DNA of 64,000 nucleotides from contig NZ_CP044126.1 of NCBI RefSeq assembly GCF_016864575.1, positions 682,001 through 746,000 on the forward strand. Direction: 5' to 3'. This document shows positions 36,584 to 45,024 of this stretch, piece after piece. The position numbers and the translations under genes are program-made. Below the pieces are notes generated by a model that saw only the letters and a program-made list of their open reading frames with translations, had not been told where the DNA came from and made no database searches. The stretch comes from Rhizobium sp. BG4 (GTDB lineage Bacteria > Pseudomonadota > Alphaproteobacteria > Rhizobiales > Rhizobiaceae). Each line of letters opens with the position of its first letter. Position 1 is the stretch's first letter.

Positions 36584-37842
36584 AGACAACAGCCTTGCCA
36601 GAACGCCGGAAGATCCTCGTCGTGCTGAAGGGCTATCCACGCCTTTCGGAAACCTTCATCGCGCAGGAACTGCTCGGCCTCGAGAAGGCCGGCTTCGACC
36701 TGACGCTGATTTCCATGCGCCGGCCGACCGACAAGAAGCGGCATCCTGTCCACGACGAGATCAAGGCCCGCGTCGTCTACCTGCCGGAATACCTGCACGA
36801 GGAGCCATTCCGCGTTCTGAAAGGCCTGTTTGCTGGTTTCGGCAAGGCGGGTTTCGGCGCATTGTTGAAGCGCTTCATGGCCGACCTGCCGCGCGATATC
36901 TCCCGCAACCGCTTTCGCCGTCTCGGCCAGGCGCTGGTGCTTGCCCGCGAATGGCCCGACAACGGCCGCTGGCTGCATGCCCATTTCATCCACACTCCGG
37001 CATCCGTCACCGAATATGCAAGCATCCTGACGGGCACGCCCTGGACCGTTTCGGCGCATGCCAAGGATATCTGGACGTCGCCGGATTGGGAGTTGAACGA
37101 GAAGCTCTCGAGCGCCCGCTGGGCGGTGACGTGCACGCGCACCGGCTACGAGCATATGCGCACGCTGACCAGCCGTCCGGATGCGGTGCATCTCAGCTAT
37201 CACGGGCTCGACCTCGCCCGCTTCGGCCATTTCTCCGGCGAACGTTCGCTGCGGGACGGCTCGTCGGCCGATGATCCGGTCTTCCTGCTCAGCGTCGGCC
37301 GCGCCGTCGAGAAGAAGGGCTACGACATCCTGCTGCGGGCGCTCGCGCTTCTGCCGCCGGAGCTCAACTGGCGGCTGGATCATATTGGCGGCGGCGAGGA
37401 GCTGTCGAAGCTGAAGTCCATCGCCAATGAGCTCGGTCTCGGCAAGCGTATCGCCTGGAAAGGCGCACTCGCCCAGGAAGACGTGCTGGATCACTACCGC
37501 CGCGCCGATCTCTTCGTACTCGCCTGCCGCATCGCCGCCAATGGCGACCGCGATGGCCTGCCGAATGTCCTCGTCGAGGCATCAAGCCAGCGGCTCGCCT
37601 GCCTCTCCACCAATATTTCCGGCGTGCCCGAGCTGCTGACGGATGGCGAGAACGGCCTGGTCGTTCCCCCGGAAGATCCGAAGGCCCTGGCGGCAGCCCT
37701 TGAAAGGGCGATCCGCGATCCGGCGCTGCGCCATCGGCTGGGCGATGCCGCCGAGCAGCGGGTGCGGGCGCAATTTGACTATCACTCTAGCATCGCGCAG
37801 CTGACACAGCTTTTCGAAGACGAATGGCGGAAAGACCCATGA
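36580..37842 (+). CDS. GT4-family glycosyltransferase
   Basis: 420 residues, GTG start overlapping the preceding stop. Opening VVLKGYPRLSETFIAQELLG is typical of colanic-acid-type GT4 enzymes (WcaL-like); the donor site lies in NGDRDGLPNVLVEASSQRLA (E-x7-E-like) after VGRAVEKKGYDILLRALALL. Cytoplasmic. Middle gene of three overlapping glycosyltransferases, which suggests ordered assembly of one oligosaccharide. Confidence 0.85.
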   Translation: MKTTALPERRKILVVLKGYPRLSETFIAQELLGLEKAGFDLTLISMRRPTDKKRHPVHDEIKARVVYLPEYLHEEPFRVLKGLFAGFGKAGFGALLKRFMADLPRDISRNRFRRLGQALVLAREWPDNGRWLHAHFIHTPASVTEYASILTGTPWTVSAHAKDIWTSPDWELNEKLSSARWAVTCTRTGYEHMRTLTSRPDAVHLSYHGLDLARFGHFSGERSLRDGSSADDPVFLLSVGRAVEKKGYDILLRALALLPPELNWRLDHIGGGEELSKLKSIANELGLGKRIAWKGALAQEDVLDHYRRADLFVLACRIAANGDRDGLPNVLVEASSQRLACLSTNISGVPELLTDGENGLVVPPEDPKALAAALERAIRDPALRHRLGDAAEQRVRAQFDYHSSIAQLTQLFEDEWRKDP

Positions 37843-38972
37843 GCGCCAAGCGCGTTTTCTTCTACGTCCAGCATCTGCTCGGCATCGGCCATATCGCCCG
37901 CGCCAGCCGCATCGCCAATGCGATGGCGAAGGATGGTTTCGACGTCACCGTCGTGACGGGCGGTCTGCCGGTGCCCGGCTTCCCGGCCGAGGGCTTGAAG
38001 ACCATCGCCTTGCCGGCGGTCGTTGCCGGCAAGGCCGGTTTCTCCGGCCTCGCGGATGCCAACGGCAATCCGGCAACGGAAGATTTCCTCAATGCGCGTC
38101 GCGACCAGCTGCTCGCCGCATTCGCGAACGCCAAGCCCGACGCCGTCATCATCGAGGCCTTCCCCTTCGGCCGCCGCCAGATGCGCTTCGAACTGCTGCC
38201 ACTGCTCGATGCCATCGCTGCAGCCAATCCGCGGCCGAAACTCTTCAGCTCGGTGCGCGACATCCTGCAGGAAAATCGCAAGGCTGGCCGCGATGCGGAA
38301 ACCGTGAAACTGGTGCAGGAGCATTTCGATGCCGTCCTCGTTCACGGCGATCCCGATTTCGTCCGCCTGGAAGACACGTTTCCGCTGACACCGGAGATCG
38401 CCGGCAAGGTCCGCTATACCGGTATGGTCGCGCCGCCACCGGCGGCCGATCCGGCCGAACGCTTCGACATCATCGCCTCCGCAGGCGGCGGCGCCGTCGG
38501 GCTGGAGCTGATCCGCGCGGCCCGGGATGCGGCTCGCTCCCTGCCCGCAGAATACCGCTGGCTGCTGATATCGGGACCCAACCTGCCGGAGGCCGATTTT
38601 CAGTCTCTGCAGGACGATGCGCCTGCCAATGTCACCCTCGTGCGCTTCCGCAAGGATTTCCCTTCGCTGCTGAAGGGCGCCAAGGTCTCGATCTCGCAGG
38701 CGGGCTATAACACCGTCGGCGACCTCCTGCGCACCGATTGCCGGGCGATCCTCATCCCCTTCGTCGCCGGTGGAGAAACCGAACAGACGGTACGGGCCAA
38801 GCGGCTGAAGGCGATGGGGCTCGCGGGCATCTTGCCGGAAACCGGATTGACCGCAGCGCATGTCGCCGAAGCCGTGACCGAAGCGATGGATGCGCCGCCC
38901 CGCAAGGCCGCGAGCCTGGATTTGGCTGGCGCGGAGACCACAGCTGCGATCATTCGCACGATGCTCGGCTGA
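37839..38972 (+). CDS. MurG-like (GT28-type) glycosyltransferase
   Basis: 377 residues. VFFYVQHLLGIGHIARASRI at the N-terminus is the same type of GT-B loop as in the gene at 35375; the C-terminal domain has FDIIASAGGGAVGLELIRAA, SISQAGYNTVGDLLRTDCR and FVAGGETEQTVRAKRL. The ATG at 37839 overlaps the previous stop (ATGA); the frame is open five codons further. Followed by a 182-bp gap and the pseudo-ABC exporter gene. Confidence 0.82.
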   Translation: MSAKRVFFYVQHLLGIGHIARASRIANAMAKDGFDVTVVTGGLPVPGFPAEGLKTIALPAVVAGKAGFSGLADANGNPATEDFLNARRDQLLAAFANAKPDAVIIEAFPFGRRQMRFELLPLLDAIAAANPRPKLFSSVRDILQENRKAGRDAETVKLVQEHFDAVLVHGDPDFVRLEDTFPLTPEIAGKVRYTGMVAPPPAADPAERFDIIASAGGGAVGLELIRAARDAARSLPAEYRWLLISGPNLPEADFQSLQDDAPANVTLVRFRKDFPSLLKGAKVSISQAGYNTVGDLLRTDCRAILIPFVAGGETEQTVRAKRLKAMGLAGILPETGLTAAHVAEAVTEAMDAPPRKAASLDLAGAETTAAIIRTMLG

Positions 38973-39154
38973 ATTGCTCGCACTTTATGAAAGTCCTGTG
39001 ATATAAACGAACTTCCGGCAGAATCGGCTTTTCGACGGCAGTCCGCTTCGCCTTGTTTTCGTTACGATATCCGGCGGTCCGGCGGCATGATCCTGTTTCC
39101 CGAATCTCCCTCCTCGAACGTCTCCGGACCCTCCCATCAGGCTGACGGTTAGCA

Positions 39155-41869
39155 ATGGAAAAGAGCCTCGCCCGCTATATCTGGTCGAACACCCGCCTCC
39201 AGCAGCTCTGGATTCTGGCGGTCGTTGCGGCGTCGATGATCCCCTACTTCCTGTCCTTCGATCTGCCGAAGCAGATCGTCAACGGACCGATCCAGGGTGA
39301 CGGCTTCGACAATGCCAATGCGACGCAGACCTTCATGCACCTGTCCTACGACCTGCCGCTGATCGGGCATGTCGAGCTCTTCCAGGGCATCCAGCTGAAC
39401 CGCCTGCAGATGCTGATGGCGCTGAGCCTGGTATTCCTGGCGCTGGTGGTGCTGAACGGCCTCTTCAAGTTCTATATCAACACCTATAAGGGCCGCCTTG
39501 GCGAGCGCATGCTGCGCCGCATCCGCTTTCAGCTGATCGACCGCGTCCTGCGTTTCCCGCCGTCGCACTTCAAGAAGGTGAAGTCGGCCGAAATCGCGAC
39601 GATGATCAAGGACGAGGTGGAGCCGATGGGCGGCTTTACCGGCGACGCCTTCGTTTCTCCGGCGCTACTGGGCGGCCAGGCGCTGACGGCGCTCGCCTTC
39701 ATCATCGTCCAGAATTTCTGGCTCGGCATGATCGCCGCCGGTATCGTCGGCGTGCAGGCCATCGTTATTCCGCGGATGAGAAAGCGGCTTCTGGATCTCG
39801 GCCGCCAGCGCCAGCTGACCGCCCGCGAACTCTCCGGCCGCGTCGGCGAAATCGTCGATGGCATCGGCACCATCCATGGCAACGATACGTCGAATCTCGA
39901 GCGCGCCGACATCGCGTCGCGCCTCGGGCTGATCTTCAAGATCCGCTACGACCTCTATCAGTGGAAGTTCCTGGTCAAGTTCCTGAACAACTTCCTGGCC
40001 CAGGTCACGCCCTTCCTGTTCTACGCGATCGGCGGTTATCTGGCGCTGCAGGGACGGCTCGATATCGGTCAGCTCGTCGCCGTCATCTCGGCCTACAAGG
40101 ACCTGCCCGGCCCGCTGAAGGAACTGATCGACTGGGACCAGATGCGTCAGGACGTGCAGGTCAAGTACCAGCAGGTCTACGAGCAGTTCAACGTCGAGCC
40201 GCTGATCGACAGCAAGATTCAGGAAATTCCGGGCGACGTCGTCGGCCCGCTGACCGCGGCTCTCGTCGTCACCAATCTCGCCGTCAGCGACGACAGCGGC
40301 GCGCGTCTGGTCGATCACGTCTCGGTCGAGATCAAGCCGAACGAAACGGTCGCCATCGTCGGGCCGAACGGCAGCGGCGCGGAAGCCTTTGCCGAAGCGC
40401 TCGGGCGCATCGTCTGGCCGGATTCCGGCCGCATCAGCATCGACGGGCGCGACCTTCTCGATATGCCGGAATCGGTGACGGGCCGGCGCATCTCCTATGC
40501 TTCGTCGGACACCTATTTCTTCCACGGCACGCTGCGCGACAACCTGCTTTACGGGCTCAAGCACGCGCCGCTGACCGATCCAGCCTACGACTCGCAGAAG
40601 GCGCTCGAACTCAAGTGGCGCAATGCCGAGGCGCTGCGCGCCGGCAATCCGACATTCGACCTGAACAGCGACTGGGTGGATTACAATGCCGCAGGTGCCA
40701 ACGGACCCGAAGACCTGCTGAAGGCGATCCGGCCGGTTCTCGACGCGGTGATGATCTCACAGGATATCCTCGACCTCGCCTTGCGCTCCTCGGTCGATAC
40801 ATCCGTGCATGTCGTCCTAGCTGACCGCATCGTCGATCTGCGCCTCGCACTGCGTGACCGCCTCAAGGAAGAGAACCTCGATACGATCGTCGTGCCCTTC
40901 GATTTCGACGCCTACAATCCGCAGGCGACGGTCGGCGAAAATCTGCTGTTCGGCACGATGAAGCGGCCGATGATGACCAACCGCCGGCTGGCGGCGCATC
41001 CCTATTTCCAGCAGCTTTTCCGCGACACCGGGCTCAGCAACGATCTCTACGCCATGGGTCTCGAGATCGCGGAAAACGCCGTCGAACTCTTCCATGACCT
41101 GCCGCCGGACCACCCGTTCTTCCAGCAGCTGACCTTCATGACGGCGGATGACATTCCGACCTATCAGGCGCTGCTCCAGAAACTGACAAGCCGGAAATTC
41201 GAGGATGCGACGGCGGAAGAACGGTCGAGCATCATCCGGCTAAGCTTCGCCTACATCGAGCCCCGCCACCGTTTTGGTCTGCTGACCGACGAGCTGATGG
41301 CGAAGATCGTTTCGGCCCGCAAGCAGTTCCACGAGCATATTCCCGACGATCTCTCGGCCCTGATCGAGCGCTACGATCCCGAGCGCTTCACCGCATCGGC
41401 AAGCCTGATGGACAACGTGCTGTTCGGCCGCATCGCCTATCAGCAGGCCGATGCCTCCGACCAGATCCGGCTGATCATGGGCGAGCTGTTCGACCAGCTC
41501 GATCTCTATGACGACGTGCTGTCGATCGGCATGGAATTCGACGTCGGCTCCGGTGGCAAGCGCCTGACGATGGTGCAGCGCCAGAAGGTCAATATGGCCC
41601 GCACGCTCTTGAAGCGCTCGGACTATTTCATCTTCAACCGGCCGCTGCTGGCACTCGACCAGCGTGTCCAGGACCAGATCATCCGCAACGTCGTGACCGG
41701 GCTGCATGAAGAGGGCAAGCGGCCCGCGATCATCTTCGTGCTCTCCAATGCCCGGCTGGCGGAAATCTTCGACCGGATCCTGCTGTTCGAGCGCGGCGGC
41801 CTTGCCGAAGCCGGTGGCTATCCGGAACTTTCGGAGAAAAACACTATGTTCAAGGAACTGTTATCGTAA
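39155..41869 (+). CDS. ABC-exporter-like protein with degenerate, expanded nucleotide-binding domain
   Basis: 904 residues, about 300 more than a usual half-exporter. Residues 1-330 form a six-helix exporter membrane domain (RMLRRIRFQLIDRVLRFPPS intracellular loop, GRVGEIVDGIGTIHGND). The nucleotide-binding domain is changed at every catalytic point. Walker A is GPNGSGAEA (403-411, Lys to Ala), the signature is GSGGKRLTMVQRQ (near 798), Walker B is YFIFNRPLLALD (824-835, Asp-Glu to Asn-Arg) and the switch His is Asn865. About 280 residues are inserted after the Q-loop. The exporter motif GT(L/I)R(D/E)NLLYG occurs three times (458, 591, 749), suggesting internal duplication. The reading frame is intact, so it appears to be maintained. 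It is probably an ATP-independent scaffold or regulated partner for the neighbouring glycan genes. Confidence 0.85.
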   Translation: MEKSLARYIWSNTRLQQLWILAVVAASMIPYFLSFDLPKQIVNGPIQGDGFDNANATQTFMHLSYDLPLIGHVELFQGIQLNRLQMLMALSLVFLALVVLNGLFKFYINTYKGRLGERMLRRIRFQLIDRVLRFPPSHFKKVKSAEIATMIKDEVEPMGGFTGDAFVSPALLGGQALTALAFIIVQNFWLGMIAAGIVGVQAIVIPRMRKRLLDLGRQRQLTARELSGRVGEIVDGIGTIHGNDTSNLERADIASRLGLIFKIRYDLYQWKFLVKFLNNFLAQVTPFLFYAIGGYLALQGRLDIGQLVAVISAYKDLPGPLKELIDWDQMRQDVQVKYQQVYEQFNVEPLIDSKIQEIPGDVVGPLTAALVVTNLAVSDDSGARLVDHVSVEIKPNETVAIVGPNGSGAEAFAEALGRIVWPDSGRISIDGRDLLDMPESVTGRRISYASSDTYFFHGTLRDNLLYGLKHAPLTDPAYDSQKALELKWRNAEALRAGNPTFDLNSDWVDYNAAGANGPEDLLKAIRPVLDAVMISQDILDLALRSSVDTSVHVVLADRIVDLRLALRDRLKEENLDTIVVPFDFDAYNPQATVGENLLFGTMKRPMMTNRRLAAHPYFQQLFRDTGLSNDLYAMGLEIAENAVELFHDLPPDHPFFQQLTFMTADDIPTYQALLQKLTSRKFEDATAEERSSIIRLSFAYIEPRHRFGLLTDELMAKIVSARKQFHEHIPDDLSALIERYDPERFTASASLMDNVLFGRIAYQQADASDQIRLIMGELFDQLDLYDDVLSIGMEFDVGSGGKRLTMVQRQKVNMARTLLKRSDYFIFNRPLLALDQRVQDQIIRNVVTGLHEEGKRPAIIFVLSNARLAEIFDRILLFERGGLAEAGGYPELSEKNTMFKELLS

Positions 41870-41977
41870 TAATCTATTGGGGCGGCTGAGACGGCATTCT
41901 TGCGAGGGAATGCCTGGTAGAGTTTTAAAAAGCGCGATCTCCTTTGGCGAGGAGGCGCTGCAGGGGGTAAAACGCTC

Positions 41978-42445
41978 ATGCTGTTGAGAGATGAAGTCGA
42001 AATGCTGCGACGGGTGCCGATCTTTTCCAGGATCGCTCCGGCGAAACTCAAGCTTTTGGCGTTCACCTCCGACCGGATAACCTACAAGGCCGGTCAGAAC
42101 CTCTTCCACCAGGGCGATCCGGGCGACGCAGCCTATGTGATCCTCTCTGGCACAGCCGATATTCTCGTCCACTCTCCCGCCGGCGACATCAAGGTTGCCG
42201 ATGTCGAGCTCAATTCCATCGTCGGCGAAATCGCCATTCTCTGCGACGTCTCGCGTACGGCAACCGTGCGCGCCACCTCGGGCCTCGAAGTCCTGCGCAT
42301 CAGCAAGGAACACTTCCTGAAGCTGCTGAGCGACTTCCCTGAAATGGCCGTCGAGATCATGCGCGTGCTGGCCGACCGCCTTAACCACACGACCGCCGAA
42401 CTGACCGCCGCCCGCGCCAAGCAGCCGGAAGCCGTCGCTCGCTAA
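41978..42445 (+). CDS. stand-alone cyclic-nucleotide-binding protein (CRP-like, no HTH)
   Basis: 155 residues consisting of one cNMP-binding beta-roll. The phosphate-binding cassette is VGEIAILCDVSRTATVRA (Glu and Arg present), after LFHQGDPGDAAYVILSGTAD. The protein ends about 25 residues after the hinge helix (EIMRVLADRLNHTTAEL), so there is no DNA-binding domain. It lies 108 bp after the pseudo-ABC exporter gene in the same direction and could regulate that protein allosterically. Two cyclase genes and one cyclase-like gene lie upstream in the window. Confidence 0.85.
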   Translation: MLLRDEVEMLRRVPIFSRIAPAKLKLLAFTSDRITYKAGQNLFHQGDPGDAAYVILSGTADILVHSPAGDIKVADVELNSIVGEIAILCDVSRTATVRATSGLEVLRISKEHFLKLLSDFPEMAVEIMRVLADRLNHTTAELTAARAKQPEAVAR

Positions 42446-42451
42446 CCAGCC

Positions 42452-42745
42452 TCACTCCTCTTCCGGCGGCCATTGCTGGGCGCCGTGAAGCAGGCGTAGA
42501 ATGTGTACCTGCTGGGCCTTTTCATCGATGCGATAGATGATGACGTAGGAGCTGTTGGGAACAACGAGCTCCCGCGTGCCTTTCTGGCGACCAATTCGGC
42601 CAGCGAGAGGGTAACTGTGCAGGAGCTCGCTCTGGCTGCGTACAAGCGTTTCCAAACGGACTGCTGCCTGAGGGTTTCGCTGGAATATATAGGACACCTG
42701 GTTTCGGCGATCGTTCAGAGCACGCGGCAGCCATCTGACGATCAC
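42452..42745 (-). CDS. RelE/ParE-family toxin
   Basis: 97 residues with the ParE/RelE layout: VRWLPRALNDRRNQVSYIFQ helix pair, then LAGRIGRQKGTRELVVPNSS and YVIIYRIDEKAQQVHILRLL, the terminal strands of the fold. Predicted to poison translation or gyrase; which is not decidable. GTG start overlaps the antitoxin stop (GTGA at 42742-42745). Confidence 0.85.
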   Translation of the reverse strand: MIVRWLPRALNDRRNQVSYIFQRNPQAAVRLETLVRSQSELLHSYPLAGRIGRQKGTRELVVPNSSYVIIYRIDEKAQQVHILRLLHGAQQWPPEEE

Positions 42746-43200
42746 TGCCGATCACCTGGCAAGCGCGACCTCAGGCTAGCCAGCAACTCGTCCATTTCCT
42801 TGTTGGCCTCTTCATCGCTGATCCACACCGTATTCGGATCATCCGCTTCGCGAAGGCCGATCTGAACCTGTTCGCGGAACCACCGGTCATGCTCGGCGGC
42901 CTCATGTGCCCGCTTCAGAGCGTCGGCGCGATCGGGGCGTTTGGCGGGCTCGGCGGCATAATCGCTGGCGTCGACGTCGAACTGGGAGATGCCGACGTCC
43001 CGGAGATAAGACACCAGCGTCTCCATCTTCTTGAAGAGCCTGACCTGACGGCTGCGCTGCGCCGCAAGCGGATGCTCGCTCTTTCCGTAGCGCACGACGA
43101 TGGACCAGCCGCCTGTCTGGCCGACGACAAGCGTCCTGTCGATGGCACCAGCGCCCGCCAGTTGGGCGAGCGTCGCATGGTCGATCGTGGAACGGGTCAT
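42742..43200 (-). CDS. antitoxin of the RelE/ParE pair, with extra N-terminal domain
   Basis: 152 residues. Start at 43200 (MTRSTIDHATLAQL), preceded by AAGGAG at 8 bp. The C-terminal 35 residues (LREADDPNTVWISDEEANKE) look like the toxin-neutralising tail of ParD/RelB antitoxins. Residues 1-80 (GQTGGWSIVVRYGKSEHPLA and KMETLVSYLRDVGISQFDVD) form a separate domain that I do not recognise, larger than the usual ribbon-helix-helix. It precedes and is coupled to the toxin gene, the standard order. Confidence 0.75.
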   Translation of the reverse strand: MTRSTIDHATLAQLAGAGAIDRTLVVGQTGGWSIVVRYGKSEHPLAAQRSRQVRLFKKMETLVSYLRDVGISQFDVDASDYAAEPAKRPDRADALKRAHEAAEHDRWFREQVQIGLREADDPNTVWISDEEANKEMDELLASLRSRLPGDRQ

Positions 43201-43263
43201 GGCGGCATCTCCTTCGTAGAGAAGGATATGCAATCAATTATAATTTGCAACGCATCGATCAAT

Positions 43264-43290
43264 AAAAAGCCCGGTCGAAACCGGGCTTTT
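43264..43290 (-). terminator. intrinsic terminator of the MFS gene
   Basis: AAAAGCCCGGT (43265-43275) and ACCGGGCTTTT (43280-43290) form a perfect 11-bp stem with a CGAA loop. On the minus strand the stem is followed by a run of T (TTTTTATT), 27 bp after the MFS stop codon. It also has T residues on the plus strand and could act both ways. Confidence 0.85.
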
Positions 43291-43316
43291 CGAATCGACC
43301 TGGCGCGGTCCCTAAT

Positions 43317-44645
43317 CTATTCCCGCTGCTCCAGCGCCCTGCTGAAGGCGAGCGCTGCCAGCGTGCAGATGGCACCTGAGAGCAGGTAGTAGCCAACGAA
43401 GGTCAGGCCGAAGCTGCTGGAGAGGCTGAGCGCCACCAACGGCGCAAAGCCGGCGCCGACCAGCCAGGCGAGGTCGGAGGTGAAGGCGGCGCCTGTGTAG
43501 CGGTAGCCGCGGCCGAAGCGCGAGGAGATCGAGCCGGTTGCCTGGCCGAAGGACAGGCCGAGCACGCCGAAGCCGATGATGACGAACGCGTCCTGGCCAG
43601 CATCGCCCGAAGCGATCAGCATCGGACCGACAAAGGAGAAGATCGCGATCAGCACGGCACAGACGGCCAGCTGGGCACGGCGGCCGATTCGGTCGGCGAT
43701 CAGGCCCGACGCGATGATCGCGACGATGCCGACAAGCGCGCCGATGATCTGCACCACCATGAAGGTGTCGAGCGGCTGCGTGCCGTAGAGGCTCATCCAG
43801 CCGAGCGGGAAGATGGTGACGAGGTGGAACATCGCGAAGCTCGCGAGCGGCACGAAGGCGCCGATCAGGATATCGCGGCCGTGGATTTTCAGAACCTTGC
43901 CGATCGGCGCGGCTTCAAGTTCGTGCTGTTCCAGAAGTGTGCCGAACTCCTGCGTCATGACCAGACGCAGGCGCGCAAAGAGCGCCACGACATTGATCGC
44001 GAAGGCGACGAAGAACGGATAGCGCCAGCCCCAGGAGAGGAAATCCTCATTGGAGAGATTGGCGATGAAGAAGCCGAAGATAGTGCTCGCCAGCGCAAAG
44101 CCGATAGGCGCACCGAGCTGCGGGATCATCGCGTACCAGCCGCGCTTGTTCTGCGGCGCGTTCAGCGCCAGAAGCGAGGCGAGACCATCCCAGGCGCCAC
44201 CGAGCGCGAAGCCCTGACCGAGCCGGAAGAGCGCCAGAAGCGCGATCGCCCAATAGCCGATCTCGTTATAGCCGGGCAGGAAGGCGATCGACGCGGTCGA
44301 GCCGCCGAGCAGGAACAGCGCGATCGTCAGCTTCGTGCCGCGGCCATAGAATCGGTCGATCGTCATGAAGACGACAGAGCCGACCGGACGCGCCAGGAAG
44401 GCCAGCGAAAAGATCGCGAACGAATAGAGCGTCCCCGTCAGCCTGTCCGGTGCAAAGGGAAAGATCAGCTGCGGGAAGACCAGGACAGAGGCCAGGCCAT
44501 AAACAAAGAAATCGAAGAATTCGGACATTCGCCCGATGATGACGCCAAGAGCAATACTTCCAGGCGAAACCTTTTCGCCGGCATGAATCTGTCTTGCGTC
44601 ACGTTCGAGTGTCGTGGACGATGGTCCATAGTGTGCTGCAGTCAT
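43317..44645 (-). CDS. MFS transporter, metabolite:H+ symporter (MHS) family
   Basis: 442 residues, 12 transmembrane segments. Start at 44645 (MTAAHYGPSS), with GGGAGG 6 bp upstream; the frame is open 11 codons further. MHS features: GRMSEFFDFFVYGLASVLVF in helix 1 and LARPVGSVVFMTIDRFYGRG, the loop 2-3 signature with the conserved Asp-Arg. These proteins take up organic acids or osmolytes such as citrate, ketoglutarate, shikimate or proline/betaine; the substrate is not decidable. Confidence 0.88.
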   Translation of the reverse strand: MTAAHYGPSSTTLERDARQIHAGEKVSPGSIALGVIIGRMSEFFDFFVYGLASVLVFPQLIFPFAPDRLTGTLYSFAIFSLAFLARPVGSVVFMTIDRFYGRGTKLTIALFLLGGSTASIAFLPGYNEIGYWAIALLALFRLGQGFALGGAWDGLASLLALNAPQNKRGWYAMIPQLGAPIGFALASTIFGFFIANLSNEDFLSWGWRYPFFVAFAINVVALFARLRLVMTQEFGTLLEQHELEAAPIGKVLKIHGRDILIGAFVPLASFAMFHLVTIFPLGWMSLYGTQPLDTFMVVQIIGALVGIVAIIASGLIADRIGRRAQLAVCAVLIAIFSFVGPMLIASGDAGQDAFVIIGFGVLGLSFGQATGSISSRFGRGYRYTGAAFTSDLAWLVGAGFAPLVALSLSSSFGLTFVGYYLLSGAICTLAALAFSRALEQRE

Positions 44646-45024
44646 TAAACGCCTCCCTCGTCGAGACGCTTGCGGCAAAGCGCCTCAAGACGATCTTGAT
44701 CAAACCTGCAAGGTTATCAAGTCTGACGGACGTAAATAGTTCATCATCCATTCTCAAAATTAGATGTGGATGAGAAATTGGGCGTGATCGCCCGATTCGC
44801 GGCGTTTCAAGTGGCCGTTTCCGTTTTCGCGGATATATTATGCCGCACAAAAGCATGCGCTGGGGCCAAATCCTTCCGAAACTTATCAGGATTTCAACGC
44901 CGTAGCGCCTTACATTCTTTGCCGCGCTGCGGCATGTTTGCTGCAGTGCGACCAAACACCTCATGTTGCCATCAGGTTCAGTGCTTTAGTCGCGGTTTGG
45001 ACGAAACAACAAGAGCTTAGAGAC
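44646..45024. other. 379-bp divergent region upstream of cyoA
   Basis: Between the MFS gene (minus) and cyoA (plus). ORFs that cross it are short and unlike any family. It must hold both promoters, but I cannot place -35/-10 boxes or a regulator site with confidence. Confidence 0.5.
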
